A DNA stretch of 64,000 nucleotides from Nostocoides sp. (GCA_016702415.1 JADJEA010000001.1:1681824-1745823); one strand, 5' to 3'. Shown: positions 28,044 through 41,360, counted from the stretch's first letter. A program made the numbers and translations. Notes: generated by a model from the letters alone, not told the origin.

Positions 28044-30062
28044 TCAGCGGTGGGCGGAGAAGCCCCAGGCGGCGACGTTGAGGGTGTTCTCCCAGCCGAT
28101 GAACGGCTCGCTCGGCATGAACCGGTCGGTCGTCAGGTCGGTGTCGGAGTCGTCGGCCGTCCCGCCGATCTTGTCGCGGCCGGTACCGAAAAGCCTCCAG
28201 AAGCCCTCACCGCCGGCGTCCATCAGCGATGTCACCGTGTCGGCATTGTCGGTGTGGTAGTTGCCGACGAGGTGGCCGATCTCGTGTGCGACGACATTGC
28301 CCAGGGCCGCGCCGACGAAGGCGATCCGGTTGCTCGTCGGCCGCAGATATGTGTTGAGCGAGGAGTCGGGGCCCGCCGCCGCGCTGAGATAGTCGAGGAG
28401 GATCAGGGCCTGGTCCTCCTGGCTGTAGTTGCCCGGGTCGATGAACTGAGCGATGCCGATGGTGTCGATCCCGGTCTGCTTGACCGTGCCGCCGACGACG
28501 ACCTTCGCGACATTGGGCTGACCGAAGATGTCGGAAGCCTTCAGGCCGTTGAGGATGGTCAGGGCAGTGGCGGGGTTGTTGCCCCTGGTCTTGACGTCGG
28601 TCGCGAGATTCTCGGTCACGGTTGCGGTGATGCGGTCGGTCAAGGCTGGCAGGTCGGCCGCCGTGAGACCCCACTTCGTCAGGAAGGCCGACAGGGGGGA
28701 GACCTTGACGCTGCCCGGGGTGCCGCCGAAGATCCCGGGATCGACTGTGGCACCGTCGAAATCGAGATAGACAGTCTGAACCCGAGGCGCCGGATCGGAC
28801 TCGGGACCCGGACGATAGGCGTCGACGGCGATGCTGTAGGGGCCCGAGCCGTTCTCGGCCGACACGGCATACCACCCGGTGGCCTCGGCGACATAGGCGA
28901 TCGTGGCATTGCCGCCGCCCGGGAGCGGCGAGGTGGGCGGATAGGACGACGACAGGTCGCTGTCGGTCGTCCCGGTCACGAAGGTGCCGTCGGGTTTCTG
29001 GACCTCGAGCGTGTGGGCGGACCCGCTCATCGTCGCCCCGAGGACATCACCCTTGCCAAGGCGCACGAGATAGGCATCACGGTCGGCGACCCAGGAGCCG
29101 AGGGTCAGCACATATTGCCCCTCTTCGCCGACGCCGCTGCCGGACCCGGAGTCGAAGGGGTCGTTCTGCCAGGAACTCATCCCCTCGATGAGGACGTAGT
29201 AGGTGCCACCCTCCGCGGACTGATAGCGCGCCGGGGTTGCCGGAAAGGCCTCGGAGCCGAAGGTCAGCCCGACGGCCAGTTCGTTGCCTTTGGGGTCGGT
29301 GATCATCGCGAAGCTCGGGACCCGGGTGCCGCGCAAGTCGGCCACGATGGTCTCGCCCGGCTTGGCGACCAGTTTGTACCAGTCGAAGTCGCCGCGGCCG
29401 TCGCCGGTCGAGGCGTGCGGCCCGTCCCCGATCCGCCCCGGGATCCGGACCGCGCCATTGCCGGCGATGCCGGTGTCGAAGGCAAGGGGAATCGATCCGT
29501 TGTCCTCCCGAGCGCGCAAGAGGGTGCGCTCCGGCGGGCGCGTATCGGCCAGTGTCCCGGAGATCGTCACGCGGTTGTTGCGGCCGGCCCCCAGGCCGAA
29601 TCCGTCGACGTGCTCGCCGCTGGCGACCGAGTCGTTCCAGCCAGCGGTGCCGGCGGGCTCGGACTCGGCATACGTCATGGGGCTCTGCTGCCGGCCACCG
29701 GGGGAGGCGGCGGCCTGCGCGGCTCGCAGCGCCGCCGACCGCGCGCGCAGTCGCCCCTCGCGCTGGGCCGCCAGCCGCCACGAGGCGATGTCGACACCGC
29801 GCAGGGTGGAGAGGAAGCCGCGGAAGGGGTCCGTGCCGGTCGCGCGCCCGGTGAACGGCGCGAGTTGGAGGCCCGCGGCCAGGCGGGCCTGCTCGGTCGG
29901 GGTCAGATCGCCCACGGGGGTCGTATGCCGTGCCGCCCCCGCCGCTGCCTGCGCCGCCCCCGCCGCTGCCTGCGCCGGGACCGCATGCACGGGAAGGGTC
30001 CCCAGCAGCCCAGCCAGCGCGAGGCACGCGAAACTCGCGACCGCGCGGGTCCTCGCATGCAT
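28044..30062 (-). CDS. Secreted zinc metalloprotease-like protein
   Basis: 672 residues from the ATG that opens MHARTRAVASFACLALAGLL; the frame stays open upstream but the signal peptide fixes the start. After the signal peptide come two AQAAAGA repeats. The middle (about residues 130-400) looks like beta-sandwich pre-peptidase domains (RGDFDWYKLVAKPGETIVAD, GTYYVLIEG, ATGWYAVSAENGSGPYSIAVD). The catalytic site near residue 595 is VVAHEIGHLVGNYHTDN, a HExxHxxxxxH zinc motif, followed by SLMDAGG as a possible Met turn. This resembles metzincin-type peptidases. The substrate is unknown. It is convergent with the cyanophycinase-like gene and divergent from pyrR. Confidence 0.82.
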   Translation of the reverse strand: MHARTRAVASFACLALAGLLGTLPVHAVPAQAAAGAAQAAAGAARHTTPVGDLTPTEQARLAAGLQLAPFTGRATGTDPFRGFLSTLRGVDIASWRLAAQREGRLRARSAALRAAQAAASPGGRQQSPMTYAESEPAGTAGWNDSVASGEHVDGFGLGAGRNNRVTISGTLADTRPPERTLLRAREDNGSIPLAFDTGIAGNGAVRIPGRIGDGPHASTGDGRGDFDWYKLVAKPGETIVADLRGTRVPSFAMITDPKGNELAVGLTFGSEAFPATPARYQSAEGGTYYVLIEGMSSWQNDPFDSGSGSGVGEEGQYVLTLGSWVADRDAYLVRLGKGDVLGATMSGSAHTLEVQKPDGTFVTGTTDSDLSSSYPPTSPLPGGGNATIAYVAEATGWYAVSAENGSGPYSIAVDAYRPGPESDPAPRVQTVYLDFDGATVDPGIFGGTPGSVKVSPLSAFLTKWGLTAADLPALTDRITATVTENLATDVKTRGNNPATALTILNGLKASDIFGQPNVAKVVVGGTVKQTGIDTIGIAQFIDPGNYSQEDQALILLDYLSAAAGPDSSLNTYLRPTSNRIAFVGAALGNVVAHEIGHLVGNYHTDNADTVTSLMDAGGEGFWRLFGTGRDKIGGTADDSDTDLTTDRFMPSEPFIGWENTLNVAAWGFSAHR

Positions 30063-30188
30063 CGACCTGCCCCCGATCCGGTGAGTGTGGTGCGGTTCTG
30101 CGTCACGCACCCCCACCAGGCTAAATGCTCGGACCGACACCCGGCCAGTCGGCGGCGGGGGCGTGCCGAGACCTTCGTCACCGGGGTC

Positions 30189-30194
30189 TAGAGT
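30189..30194 (+). promoter_or_regulatory. Putative -10 box (TAGAGT) of the pyr operon
   Basis: TAGAGT lies 57 bases before the pyrR ATG, leaving a leader of about 50 bases that contains the PyrR-binding loop. Confidence 0.45.
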
Positions 30195-30218
30195 TGGCCC
30201 TGTCACCGTCCTTTAACG

Positions 30219-30240
30219 ACCTGTCCAGTGAGGCAGGGAA
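30219..30240 (+). promoter_or_regulatory. PyrR-binding RNA loop in the pyr leader
   Basis: CCTG and CAGG pair around the loop TCCAGTGAGG, which fits the PyrR recognition consensus (UCCNGNGAGG). The GGAAGGAG ribosome binding site follows directly. There is a single loop and no terminator, the arrangement shown in Mycobacterium smegmatis, where PyrR with UMP represses translation of the operon. Confidence 0.7.
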
Positions 30241-30251
30241 GGAGCCGCCGG

Positions 30252-30842
30252 ATGGCGCCCTCAACGCGTCCCGAGACGACCGATCCATCCCTGGATCCCA
30301 GCGGCAGGACGGTGATGGGTGCCGGTGACATCTCCCGGGCCCTGCGCCGGATCGCGCACGAGATCCTCGAGCACAACAAGGGCGCTCAGGACCTCATCCT
30401 CCTCGGCATCCCGAGCCGCGGCGTCGAACTCGCCCACCGGCTCGCGGCGCTCATCGCCGACGTCGAGGGCACCGAGGTCCCGGTGGGGGAACTCGACATC
30501 ACGATGCACCGCGACGACCTGCGTCATCAGCCCACCCGGACGCCGATGAAGACGGTCATCCCGGCGGGCGGCATCGACGGCAAGGTCGTCGTCCTCGTCG
30601 ACGATGTGCTCTATTCGGGCCGGACGATCCGCGCCGCACTCGACGCCCTGACCGACCTCGGTCGCCCGCGCGCGGTCCGGCTGGCCGTCCTCGTCGACCG
30701 CGGCCACCGGGAACTACCCATCCGGGCCGACCATGTCGGCAAGAATCTGCCCACCGCCCATAGTGAGAAGGTCCAGGTGCGCCTGTCCGGCCACGACGGC
30801 ATCGCGGATGTCGTCAATATCGCGGGAGGCGAGTCGCGGTGA
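30252..30842 (+). CDS. pyrR: Bifunctional pyr operon regulator PyrR / uracil phosphoribosyltransferase
   Basis: 196 residues of the type I phosphoribosyltransferase fold. The PRPP-binding motif is VVLVDDVLYSGRTIRAALD; early blocks are ISRALRRIAHEILEHNKG and LLGIPSRGVELAHR, and the end has HVGKNLPTAHSEKVQVRL, typical of PyrR. It senses UMP/UTP and binds the leader RNA. The ATG is chosen over an in-frame GTG 24 bases upstream because GGAAGGAG sits directly before it. It is the first gene of the pyrimidine operon, overlapping pyrB by four bases. Confidence 0.96.
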   Translation: MAPSTRPETTDPSLDPSGRTVMGAGDISRALRRIAHEILEHNKGAQDLILLGIPSRGVELAHRLAALIADVEGTEVPVGELDITMHRDDLRHQPTRTPMKTVIPAGGIDGKVVVLVDDVLYSGRTIRAALDALTDLGRPRAVRLAVLVDRGHRELPIRADHVGKNLPTAHSEKVQVRLSGHDGIADVVNIAGGESR

Positions 30843-31801
30843 CCCGCCACCTCATCTCCTCCGCCGACCTCACCCGCGACGACGTGGAGGCGATTCTCGA
30901 GACCGCCGCATCCATGCACGACGTCCAGCGACGCGAAGTCAAGAAGGTTCCGACGCTGCGCGGACGGACCATCATCAACTTCTTCTTCGAGGACTCCACG
31001 CGCACCCGCTCCAGCTTCGAGATCGCCGGCAAGTGGATGTCCGCCGACACCATCAACCTGTCGGCGAAGGGCTCCTCGACCTCGAAGGGGGAGTCGCTGC
31101 GGGACTCGGTGGCCACGATCAACGCGATGGCGGTCGATGCCCTGGTGATCCGCCACAACCAGTCCGGCGCGTGTCGTCAGGTGGCCGGCTGGGTCGGCGC
31201 GAGCGTCATCAATGCCGGTGACGGCACCCACGAGCACCCCACCCAAGCCCTCCTCGACGCCTACACGATGCGCGCCAACCTCGGGGACCTGACCGGCCGC
31301 CACGTCGTCATCGTCGGTGACCTCGCCCACAGCCGGGTGTTCCGCTCCAATGTCCTCACGCTCGCCACCCTGGGTGCCCGGGTGACCGTCGTGGCCCCGC
31401 CGACGTTGATGCCGGCCGGCATCGCGGCGTGGTCCGCCGCCGACGGCTTCGCGACCAGCTGGGATCTCGACGCCGTCCTCGCCGACGATCCGCCCGACGT
31501 CCTGATGATGCTGCGGGTGCAACGTGAGCGGATGAGCGGCGGGTACTTCCCGACCCCGCGGGAATACACCATCGGCTACGGCCTCACCCGCCCTCGCCTG
31601 GCCGCCCTCCTGGCTGCCCGCCCGGAGGCCCTGATCATGCACCCTGGCCCGATGAACCGCGGTCTGGAGATCAGTGCCGAGGCCGCCGACAGCCCCAACT
31701 CGGTCATCCTCGACCAGGTCTCCGCCGGGGTCGCGGTCCGGATGGCCGTCCTCTATCACCTCCTCGTGGGCGAAGCCACCTCCGGGGGGTATGCCGCGTG
31801 A
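30839..31801 (+). CDS. pyrB: Aspartate carbamoyltransferase catalytic subunit
   Basis: 320 residues; joins carbamoyl phosphate and aspartate in the second step of UMP synthesis. The carbamoyl-phosphate motif FFEDSTRTRSSFE, the second-subunit loop INLSAKGSSTSKGES and GDGTHEHPTQALLDAYT are all intact, and MMLRVQRERM and MHPGPMNRG follow in the aspartate domain. The GTG start overlaps the pyrR stop, and the stop overlaps the pyrC GTG. No pyrI regulatory subunit is present, as is usual for actinobacteria. Confidence 0.98.
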   Translation: MTRHLISSADLTRDDVEAILETAASMHDVQRREVKKVPTLRGRTIINFFFEDSTRTRSSFEIAGKWMSADTINLSAKGSSTSKGESLRDSVATINAMAVDALVIRHNQSGACRQVAGWVGASVINAGDGTHEHPTQALLDAYTMRANLGDLTGRHVVIVGDLAHSRVFRSNVLTLATLGARVTVVAPPTLMPAGIAAWSAADGFATSWDLDAVLADDPPDVLMMLRVQRERMSGGYFPTPREYTIGYGLTRPRLAALLAARPEALIMHPGPMNRGLEISAEAADSPNSVILDQVSAGVAVRMAVLYHLLVGEATSGGYAA

Positions 31802-33125
31802 CCACCCTCCTGATCCGGGGCGCCACCCCGTTCTGGTCGGGTGAGCCGACCGCGGATACCACCGTCTGCGGGCAGGCCACCGACATCCTCATCCGCGACG
31901 GTCTCATCGCCGAGACCGGAACGCTCGGGGACGTCCGCGGCGTCGAGGTCCTCGATGCCGACGGTCTTCTCCTCCTGCCCGGCTTCGTCGACCTCCACGC
32001 CCACCTGCGCCAGCCGGGGCGTGAGGATGCCGAGACCATCGCCTCGGGTTCGGCCGCGGCGGCCGTCGGCGGGTTTACCGCCATCCTCGCGATGGCCAAC
32101 ACGACGCCCCCGACCGACACCGCCGAGAACGCCGAGTACGTCCTGGACGAGGGCCGCCGCGTCGGCCTGGTCGACGTCCAGCCCATCGGGGCGGTGACGA
32201 AAGGCCTTGCGGGACAAGAGCTCGCCGAGCTCGCCCTGATGGCGCGCAGCCGCGCGCGGGTCCGGGTCTTTTCCGACGACGGCCACTGCGTCCACGATGC
32301 GCGCGTCATGCGCCGGGCCCTCGACTACCTTCGTCCCTTCGGCGGGGTCATCTCCCAGCACGCCCAGGACGGCGACCTCGCCGGCCCGGGGGCTTGCGCG
32401 CACGAGGGGGAGTGGTCGGGCCGCCTCGGCCTGCCCGGATGGCCCACCCCGCGGAGTCGGCGATCATCGCCCGCGATGCGGAGCTGGCGCGGCATACCGG
32501 ATCCCGGGTGCACGTCGCCCACGTCTCCACCGCGGAGGGCGTCGAGGTCGTCCGCTGGGCCAAGCAGCGGGGGATCGCCATGACCGCGGAGGTCACCCCG
32601 CACCACCTCGCCCTCGGCACCGAACTCCTTGCGCGCTACGACCCGGTGTTCAAGGTCAATCCGCCACTGCGACCCGAGGAGGATCGCGCGGCAATCGCCC
32701 AAGCCCTCGTCGACGGCATCGTCGACGCGGTCGCCACCGACCACGCCCCCCACGCCCGGCACGACAAGGAGCACGCCTTCGAGGCGGCCGCCTTCGGCAT
32801 GCTCGGTCTGGAAACGGCGTTCGGGGTCGTCCACGATCTCTTCGTCGCCACGGGGCGCCTCGACTGGGCCGGGATCGCCGACCGGATGTCGGCCGCCCCG
32901 GCCCGCATTGCCGGCCTGACCGGTCATGGGCGGCCGATCGGGGTGGGCGAGCCGGCGAATCTCGTCCTCATCGACCCGGCCACTCGACATACGGTCGACG
33001 CCGCGGCGAGCCGGTCCCTCTCGCGCAACAACCCGTGGCACGGGCGCACCTTCGGTGCCTCCGTCCACGCGACCATCCTGCGCGGGGTCGTCACCGCGCG
33101 TGGAGGAAAGGTGATGTCCGCGTGA
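31798..33125 (+). pseudogene. pyrC: Dihydroorotase, frameshifted as read
   Basis: Two frames together encode a full dihydroorotase of about 442 residues, the third enzyme of UMP synthesis. Frame one has the metal site VDLHAHLRQPGRED, the loop MANTTPPTDT and ISQHAQDGD; the next frame takes over with AESAIIARDAELARHTGS, HVAHVSTAEG and the catalytic DHAPHARHDKEH. The break falls in GGCCCACCCC at 32443-32445: one more C would read PGWPHPAES and restore the frame. Every catalytic block is intact and the gene sits inside a coupled operon, overlapping pyrB and carA, so a read error or a recent one-base loss is far more likely than old decay. Confidence 0.93.
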
Positions 33126-34284
33126 ACCCCGCACTGACGCAGGAGGATTCGCTCTCCGCCGAGGCGGCTGTGCTCGTTCTCGAGGACGGCCGCTGGTTCC
33201 GCGGGACGGCCTATGGGGCGCGGGGCGTCGTCGTCGGCGAGGCGGTCTTCTCCACCGGGATGACCGGATACCAGGAGACCCTGACCGATCCGTCGTATCA
33301 CCGCCAAGTCGTCGTCATGACCACGCCCCACGTCGGCAACACCGGGTGGAACGACGAGGACGAGGAGTCCGACCAGATCTGGGTCGCCGGGTATGTCGTG
33401 CGCGACCCGGCGCCGCGGCCGTCCAACTGGCGTTCGCGGCGCCCGCTCGAGGAGGAGTTGACCGCCCAGGGCGTCGTCGGCATCAGTGGCATCGACACCC
33501 GGGCCCTGACCCGGCACCTGCGCGAGCAGGGGGCCATGCGGGTCGGCATCTTCAGCGGCGACGCGGCGGCAGTGAGTCTGCCGGACATGATGACGACCGT
33601 CCTGGACGCCCCGCTCATGGCCGGCAGCGAACTCGCCCCCGAGGTCTCCACCCGCGAGCCGTATGTCGTTGCGGCCGACGGGGAGCGGCGGTTCGTCGTC
33701 GCGGCCGTGGACCTCGGGATCAAGGGGATGACCCCCCAGTTGATGGCGCGCCGAGGCATCGAGGTCCACGTCCTCCCGGCGACGGCGACCTTCGCCGACA
33801 TCACCGCCCTCGGTCCCGACGGGGTGTTCTTCTCCAATGGGCCCGGCGACCCGGCGACCGCCGACCGCGAGGTCGCGCTCCTGCGGGAGGTGCTCGCGGC
33901 GCGAATCCCCTTCTTCGGCATCTGTTTCGGCAATCAGCTCCTCGGCCGGGCTCTCGGGTTCGGCACGTACAAGCTGCGCTACGGCCACCGCGGGATCAAC
34001 CAGCCGGTCCAGGACCTGACGACCGGCAAGGTCGAAGTGACCGCCCACAACCACGGGTTCGCCGTGGACGCCCCGCTCGGTGAGCCGGTCCCGGCGCCGG
34101 CGGGCGCGGCATACGGCCGGGTGCGGGTCAGCCACATCAATCTCAACGACGACGTCGTCGAGGGGCTGGAGTGCCTGGACATCCCGGCATTCTCGGTGCA
34201 GTACCACCCGGAGGCCGCGGCCGGACCGCACGACGCCGCCTATCTTTTCGACCGCTTCGTGACCCTCATGGAAGGCAACCGCTG

Positions 34285-34285
<1 letters not shown>
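33122..34285 (+). CDS. carA: Carbamoyl-phosphate synthase small subunit
   Basis: 387 residues. The N-terminal domain has AVLVLEDGRWFRGTAYG and GEAVFSTGMTGYQETLTDPS; the C-terminal class I amidotransferase has the nucleophile FFGICFGNQLLGRALG (Cys in place of the more common GICLGHQ context), HNHGFAV and the His/Glu pair in FSVQYHPEAAAGP. It frees ammonia from glutamine and passes it to CarB. The GTG start overlaps the pyrC stop; its TGA shares one base with the carB ATG. Confidence 0.97.
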
Positions 34286-37649
<3,364 letters not shown>

Positions 37650-37653
<4 letters not shown>

Positions 37654-38588
37654 CGGCGACCCCACACCGCCACCCCGACGGTATGCCGACCCCCACCGCC
37701 CGCGCCGGCGACGCCGTCGTCCACGCCGTCTCCCCGGTGGTGGAGTCGACGGCGGTGGGGGAGTACCACCGGCTCACGCTCGCGGTCCCGGGGGTCGCCG
37801 CCCTGGCCACCCCGGGCCAGTTCACCGCCCTGGCGGTCGGGGGCGCGACCTCCGGTCTCCTGTTGCGGCGCGCGTTCTCGATCCACCGCACCCGTGCCGG
37901 CGCCACGCCGGCGGCGGACCTGATGGAAATCGTCGTCGCGGACGCCGGGCCCGGGACCCGTTGGCTCACCGAGCGCCGGGCCGGCGACGTCGTCGATGTC
38001 GTCGCTCCCCTCGGGAAGGGATTCCCGATGCCGGCGCGGCCCGGAGGAGCGGCGATCCTCGTCGGCGGTGGCTACGGCAGCGCGCCCCTGTTCTGGATGG
38101 CCCAGACCCTGCGCTCCGCGGGTGTCGCCGCCCACCTCGTGCTCGGGGCAGCAACGCGGAATCGGTTGTACGGCACCGAGTTCGGCGACTCCGCGGACTC
38201 GCTGCAGGTCACGACCGACGACGGCTCGGCCGGGGTGGCCGGGCAGGTCACGCTCGTCCTGCCGGCCCTCTTGGCCGACACGAACGCGACGACGGTCTAC
38301 GCCTGTGGCCCGATGGGGATGCTGCGGGCGGTGACAGACCTGGCGCGGGGGCGGGGGATCACGGCATACGTCGCGGTCGAGGAGGCGATGGCCTGCGGTG
38401 TCGGGGTGTGTATGACGTGCGTGCTGCCGGTCGTCGGGGACGACGGAGCGACGAGTATGCGGCGCGCCTGCGTCGACGGGCCGGTCCTCGACGGCGCGCG
38501 GTTGCGGTGGTCCTCGATCGCCGACGGGCGCGTCAGCGTGCCGGACGACGCCGTGGGGGCACCCCGCCCGGCGGGAGGAGCGCGATGA
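37650..38588 (+). CDS. pyrK: Dihydroorotate dehydrogenase electron-transfer subunit (PyrK-like)
   Basis: 312 residues of the ferredoxin-reductase type. The FAD-binding barrel has GQFTALAV and LLRRAFSIHR, the NAD-binding part has AAILVGGGYGSAPLFW and VYACGPMGML, and the C-terminal 2Fe-2S site is formed by the Cys residues of EEAMACGVGVCMTCVLPV and RRACVDGPVL. PyrK passes electrons from the class 1B dehydrogenase PyrD to NAD. The GTG overlaps the carB stop and the stop overlaps the pyrD ATG. A class 1B pair is less common in actinobacteria than the quinone-linked class 2 enzyme. Confidence 0.93.
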
Positions 38589-39529
38589 CCGACCTGCGCG
38601 TCGACCTCGGGGGAATGAGGCTCGCCAACCCGCTCATGACCGCGTCCGGGTGCGCGGCCAATGGCCGTGAGCTGCACCGATTCTTCGACATCGCGAGCCT
38701 GGGCGCCTTCGTCACGAAGTCGGTCAAGGCCGCCCCGGCCTCCGGTCGCGGAACCCCCCGGATGGCCGAGACCGCCGGTGGGATGCTCAACTCGATCGGC
38801 CTCCAAGGGCCCGGGATCGACGCCTTCACCGCCGTCGACCTGCCCTGGCTCGCCGGCGTCGGGGCCCGCGTGCTGGTCTCGATTGCCGGTGGCGACAGCG
38901 TGGAGTTCGCCCAGGTCGCCGCGACCCTCGCCGCCGCGCCCGATTGGGGCTGCGTCGCCGGGATCGAGGTCAATATCTCCTGCCCCAATGTCGCCAACCG
39001 TGGCCTCGTATTCGCCTGCGACGCAGGCAGTTCGGCCGAGGTGCTCGCGGCGGTCCGCGCCGTCGTGCCGGCCGGGACACCACTGTTCGCGAAGCTCTCG
39101 CCCGATGTCACCGACCTCGTCCCGATCGCCGGCGCGGCCCTCGCGGCCGGCGCCGACGGCCTGACGATGATCAACACCGTCCTCGGGATGGCGATCGACA
39201 CCGACCGCATGCGCCCGCACCTGTTCGGGGTCACCGGCGGCCTGTCCGGTCCGGCGATCCGGCCAGTCGCCGTGCGCGCGATCTGGCAGGTTCACGCCGC
39301 GATGCGGGCCGGCGCCATCCCCATGGCCCCGATCATCGGGGTCGGCGGGGTCCGCACCGGCCGCGATGCCCTCGAACTCGTCGCGGCGGGGGCGGGCGGC
39401 ATACAGGTGGGGACGGCGACTTTCAACGATCCGCGCGCGCCCCGCCGGGTCTTGGACGAACTGACCGATCTCCTCGACGCCCGTGGCGTCGATCGCTTCG
39501 CCGACCTCGTCGGCGCCGCCCACCCCTGA
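38585..39529 (+). CDS. pyrD: Dihydroorotate dehydrogenase, class 1B catalytic subunit
   Basis: 314 residues, an FMN-binding TIM barrel. Landmarks are NPLMTASGCAANGRE, FVTKSVKAAPASGRGTPRM, MLNSIGLQGPG, the catalytic-Cys block VNISCPNVAN, and IIGVGGVRTGRDALEL for the FMN phosphate. The Cys in SCPN and the PyrK partner directly upstream place it in class 1B. It oxidises dihydroorotate to orotate. The ATG overlaps the pyrK stop (ATGA). Confidence 0.96.
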   Translation: MTDLRVDLGGMRLANPLMTASGCAANGRELHRFFDIASLGAFVTKSVKAAPASGRGTPRMAETAGGMLNSIGLQGPGIDAFTAVDLPWLAGVGARVLVSIAGGDSVEFAQVAATLAAAPDWGCVAGIEVNISCPNVANRGLVFACDAGSSAEVLAAVRAVVPAGTPLFAKLSPDVTDLVPIAGAALAAGADGLTMINTVLGMAIDTDRMRPHLFGVTGGLSGPAIRPVAVRAIWQVHAAMRAGAIPMAPIIGVGGVRTGRDALELVAAGAGGIQVGTATFNDPRAPRRVLDELTDLLDARGVDRFADLVGAAHP

Positions 39530-39555
39530 CCAGCCCGACCCGATTGGACCTGCCC

Positions 39556-40404
39556 ATGCCCCCGTTCGGAGTTCGCCTGCGCGAGGCGACGGACCAGTTC
39601 GGCCCGTTGTGCGTCGGCATCGACCCCCATCCCGAGTTGCTCGCCGCCTGGGGTATGCCGCGTGATCCCGACGGGCTGCGCGCCTTCGCCCGCCGCTGCG
39701 TCGAGGCGTTCGCCGGTCACGTCGCGGTGGTCAAGCCCCAGTCGGCCTTCTTCGAGGAATACGGAAGCGCCGGGATCGCGGTCCTCGAGGAGACCCTCGC
39801 GGACCTGCGCGGGTCGGGCACGCTCAGCCTGCTCGACGTCAAGCGCGGCGACATCGGCTCGACAATGGCTGGCTACGCGCGCGCCTATCTCGCCGACTCC
39901 GCGCCCCTGGCGGCGGACGCCATCACGGTCAGTCCCTACCTCGGATTCGGTTCTCTCGCACCGGCGCTCGAGTTGGCGGCGACAACGGGTCGGGGTGTTT
40001 TCGTGTTGACGCTGACGTCGAACCCCGAGGGCGCCTCGGTCCAGCACGCCCGTGGCGCGGGCGGCGACAGTGTCGCGGCCAGCGTCGTGGCCGGCGTCAC
40101 CCGCGCCAATGCGGAGGCGGGCGCCGCGGGCCGGCTCGGCCACGTCGGGATGGTCGTCGGGGCGACCGTCGGCGCCGCGGTGCGCGACCTCGGGCTCGAC
40201 CTCGCCGCCGCCAATGCCCCGCTGCTCGCGCCGGGATTCGGCGCGCAGGGCGCGGACGCGACGGCGGTCGCCGAGGTCTTCGGTGCGGCCCTCCCGGCCG
40301 TCCTGCCGACATCGAGCCGCGAGATCTTGGCCGCCGGACCGGACGTCGAGGGCCTGCGGGCTGCGGCGGCCGGGGCCTGGCCGAAGACGGCTCCCGTCTC
40401 CTAG
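39556..40404 (+). CDS. pyrF: Orotidine 5'-phosphate decarboxylase
   Basis: 282 residues of the long (type 2) form found in actinobacteria. The start gives FGVRLREATDQFGPLCVGID, followed by VAVVKPQSAFFEEYGSAG and the catalytic LLDVKRGDIGSTMAGYA with its Asp-Lys-Asp array, then ITVSPYLGFGSL and APGFGAQGAD. It makes UMP from OMP, ending the pathway coded by the preceding seven genes. A 26-base gap follows pyrD. orotate phosphoribosyltransferase (pyrE) is not in the window. Confidence 0.96.
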   Translation: MPPFGVRLREATDQFGPLCVGIDPHPELLAAWGMPRDPDGLRAFARRCVEAFAGHVAVVKPQSAFFEEYGSAGIAVLEETLADLRGSGTLSLLDVKRGDIGSTMAGYARAYLADSAPLAADAITVSPYLGFGSLAPALELAATTGRGVFVLTLTSNPEGASVQHARGAGGDSVAASVVAGVTRANAEAGAAGRLGHVGMVVGATVGAAVRDLGLDLAAANAPLLAPGFGAQGADATAVAEVFGAALPAVLPTSSREILAAGPDVEGLRAAAAGAWPKTAPVS

Positions 40405-40476
40405 GCTGCCCTCACACCCGTGTCGAGCACCGATGTGCCAGGGTGTGCGATGCCCATCAACCGAGAGGAGCCGAGC

Positions 40477-40794
40477 GTGGCGCTCCCCCCGCTCACCCCC
40501 GAACAACGTGCCGACGCGCTGGCCAAAGCCGCGGCGGCCCGGCGCGAACGCGCCGCCGTCAAGGACCGCCTCAAGCATGCGAGCGGCTCGATCGCCGACG
40601 TCATCGCCGAGGGGCGCACCAACGACACGATCGGCAAGATGCGCGTCTCGGCGCTCCTGGAGTCCCTGCCCGGGGTCGGCCGGGTCCGCGCAGCGGCGAT
40701 CATCGACGAACTCGGGATCTCCCCGACGCGGCGCGTGCGCGGGTTGGGGGCGAACCAGGCGGCGGCCCTGATCGCGCGGTTCGACCCGGCGTGA
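40477..40794 (+). CDS. mihF: Integration host factor, actinobacterial type (mIHF)
   Basis: 105 residues of the actinobacterial IHF, a single-chain nucleoid protein unrelated to proteobacterial IHF. It opens ALPPLTPEQRADALAKAAAA, with ERAAVKDRLKHASGS, and the helix-two-turn-helix DNA-binding part LESLPGVGRVRAAAIIDEL. The GTG with GAGAGGAG upstream is chosen; a longer frame from 40420 has no ribosome binding site and extends past the family N-terminus. It is required for growth in mycobacteria and compacts DNA. Its stop overlaps the gmk GTG. Confidence 0.95.
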   Translation: MALPPLTPEQRADALAKAAAARRERAAVKDRLKHASGSIADVIAEGRTNDTIGKMRVSALLESLPGVGRVRAAAIIDELGISPTRRVRGLGANQAAALIARFDPA

Positions 40795-41360
40795 CCGAGG
40801 GGCGCCTGGTCGTCCTGGCCGGGCCCACCGCCGTCGGGAAGGGGACGGTCGCGGCATACGTCCAAGAGCACTACCCCCAGGTCTGGCTCTCGGTGTCGGT
40901 GACCACCCGGCCACCCCGGCCGGGGGAGGTCGACGGGCTCCACTACCGCTTCGTCGACGACGCGACCTTCACCCGGATGCAGCAGGACGGGGAGTTGCTC
41001 GAGTGGGCGGTGGTCCACGGCCGGGCGAAATATGGCACCCCCCGCACCCCGGTCCAGGCCGCGATCGACGCGGGCCGCTGGCCGCTGCTCGAGATCGATC
41101 TCCAGGGCGCGCGTCAGGTGCGCCGCACGATGCCCGAGGCGCTCTTCGTCTTCCTGGCGCCGCCGAGCTGGGAGGAACTCGTCCGTCGGCTCGTCGGACG
41201 CGGGACCGAATCCCCCGAGGAACAACGCATCCGGTTGGAAACCGCCCGGGCCGAACTCGCCGCCGCCGAGGAGTTCGACGTCGTCCTCGTCAACGACGAT
41301 GTCCGGGGATCGGCCGAGATGCTCGTATCATTGATGGGTTCACCCCCTGTTTCCTCGTGA
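40791..41360 (+). CDS. gmk: Guanylate kinase
   Basis: 189 residues: P-loop VVLAGPTAVGKGTVAAYVQ, GMP-binding VSVTTRPPRPGEVDGLHYRF, and the lid-side block RLVGRGTESPEEQRIRL. It phosphorylates GMP to GDP. In the P-loop GPTAVGKGT replaces the more common GPSGVGKST, as in other actinobacteria. The GTG overlaps the mihF stop, the standard mihF-gmk-rpoZ order. A TATCAT box near its 3' end may start transcription of rpoZ. Confidence 0.96.
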   Translation: MTEGRLVVLAGPTAVGKGTVAAYVQEHYPQVWLSVSVTTRPPRPGEVDGLHYRFVDDATFTRMQQDGELLEWAVVHGRAKYGTPRTPVQAAIDAGRWPLLEIDLQGARQVRRTMPEALFVFLAPPSWEELVRRLVGRGTESPEEQRIRLETARAELAAAEEFDVVLVNDDVRGSAEMLVSLMGSPPVSS

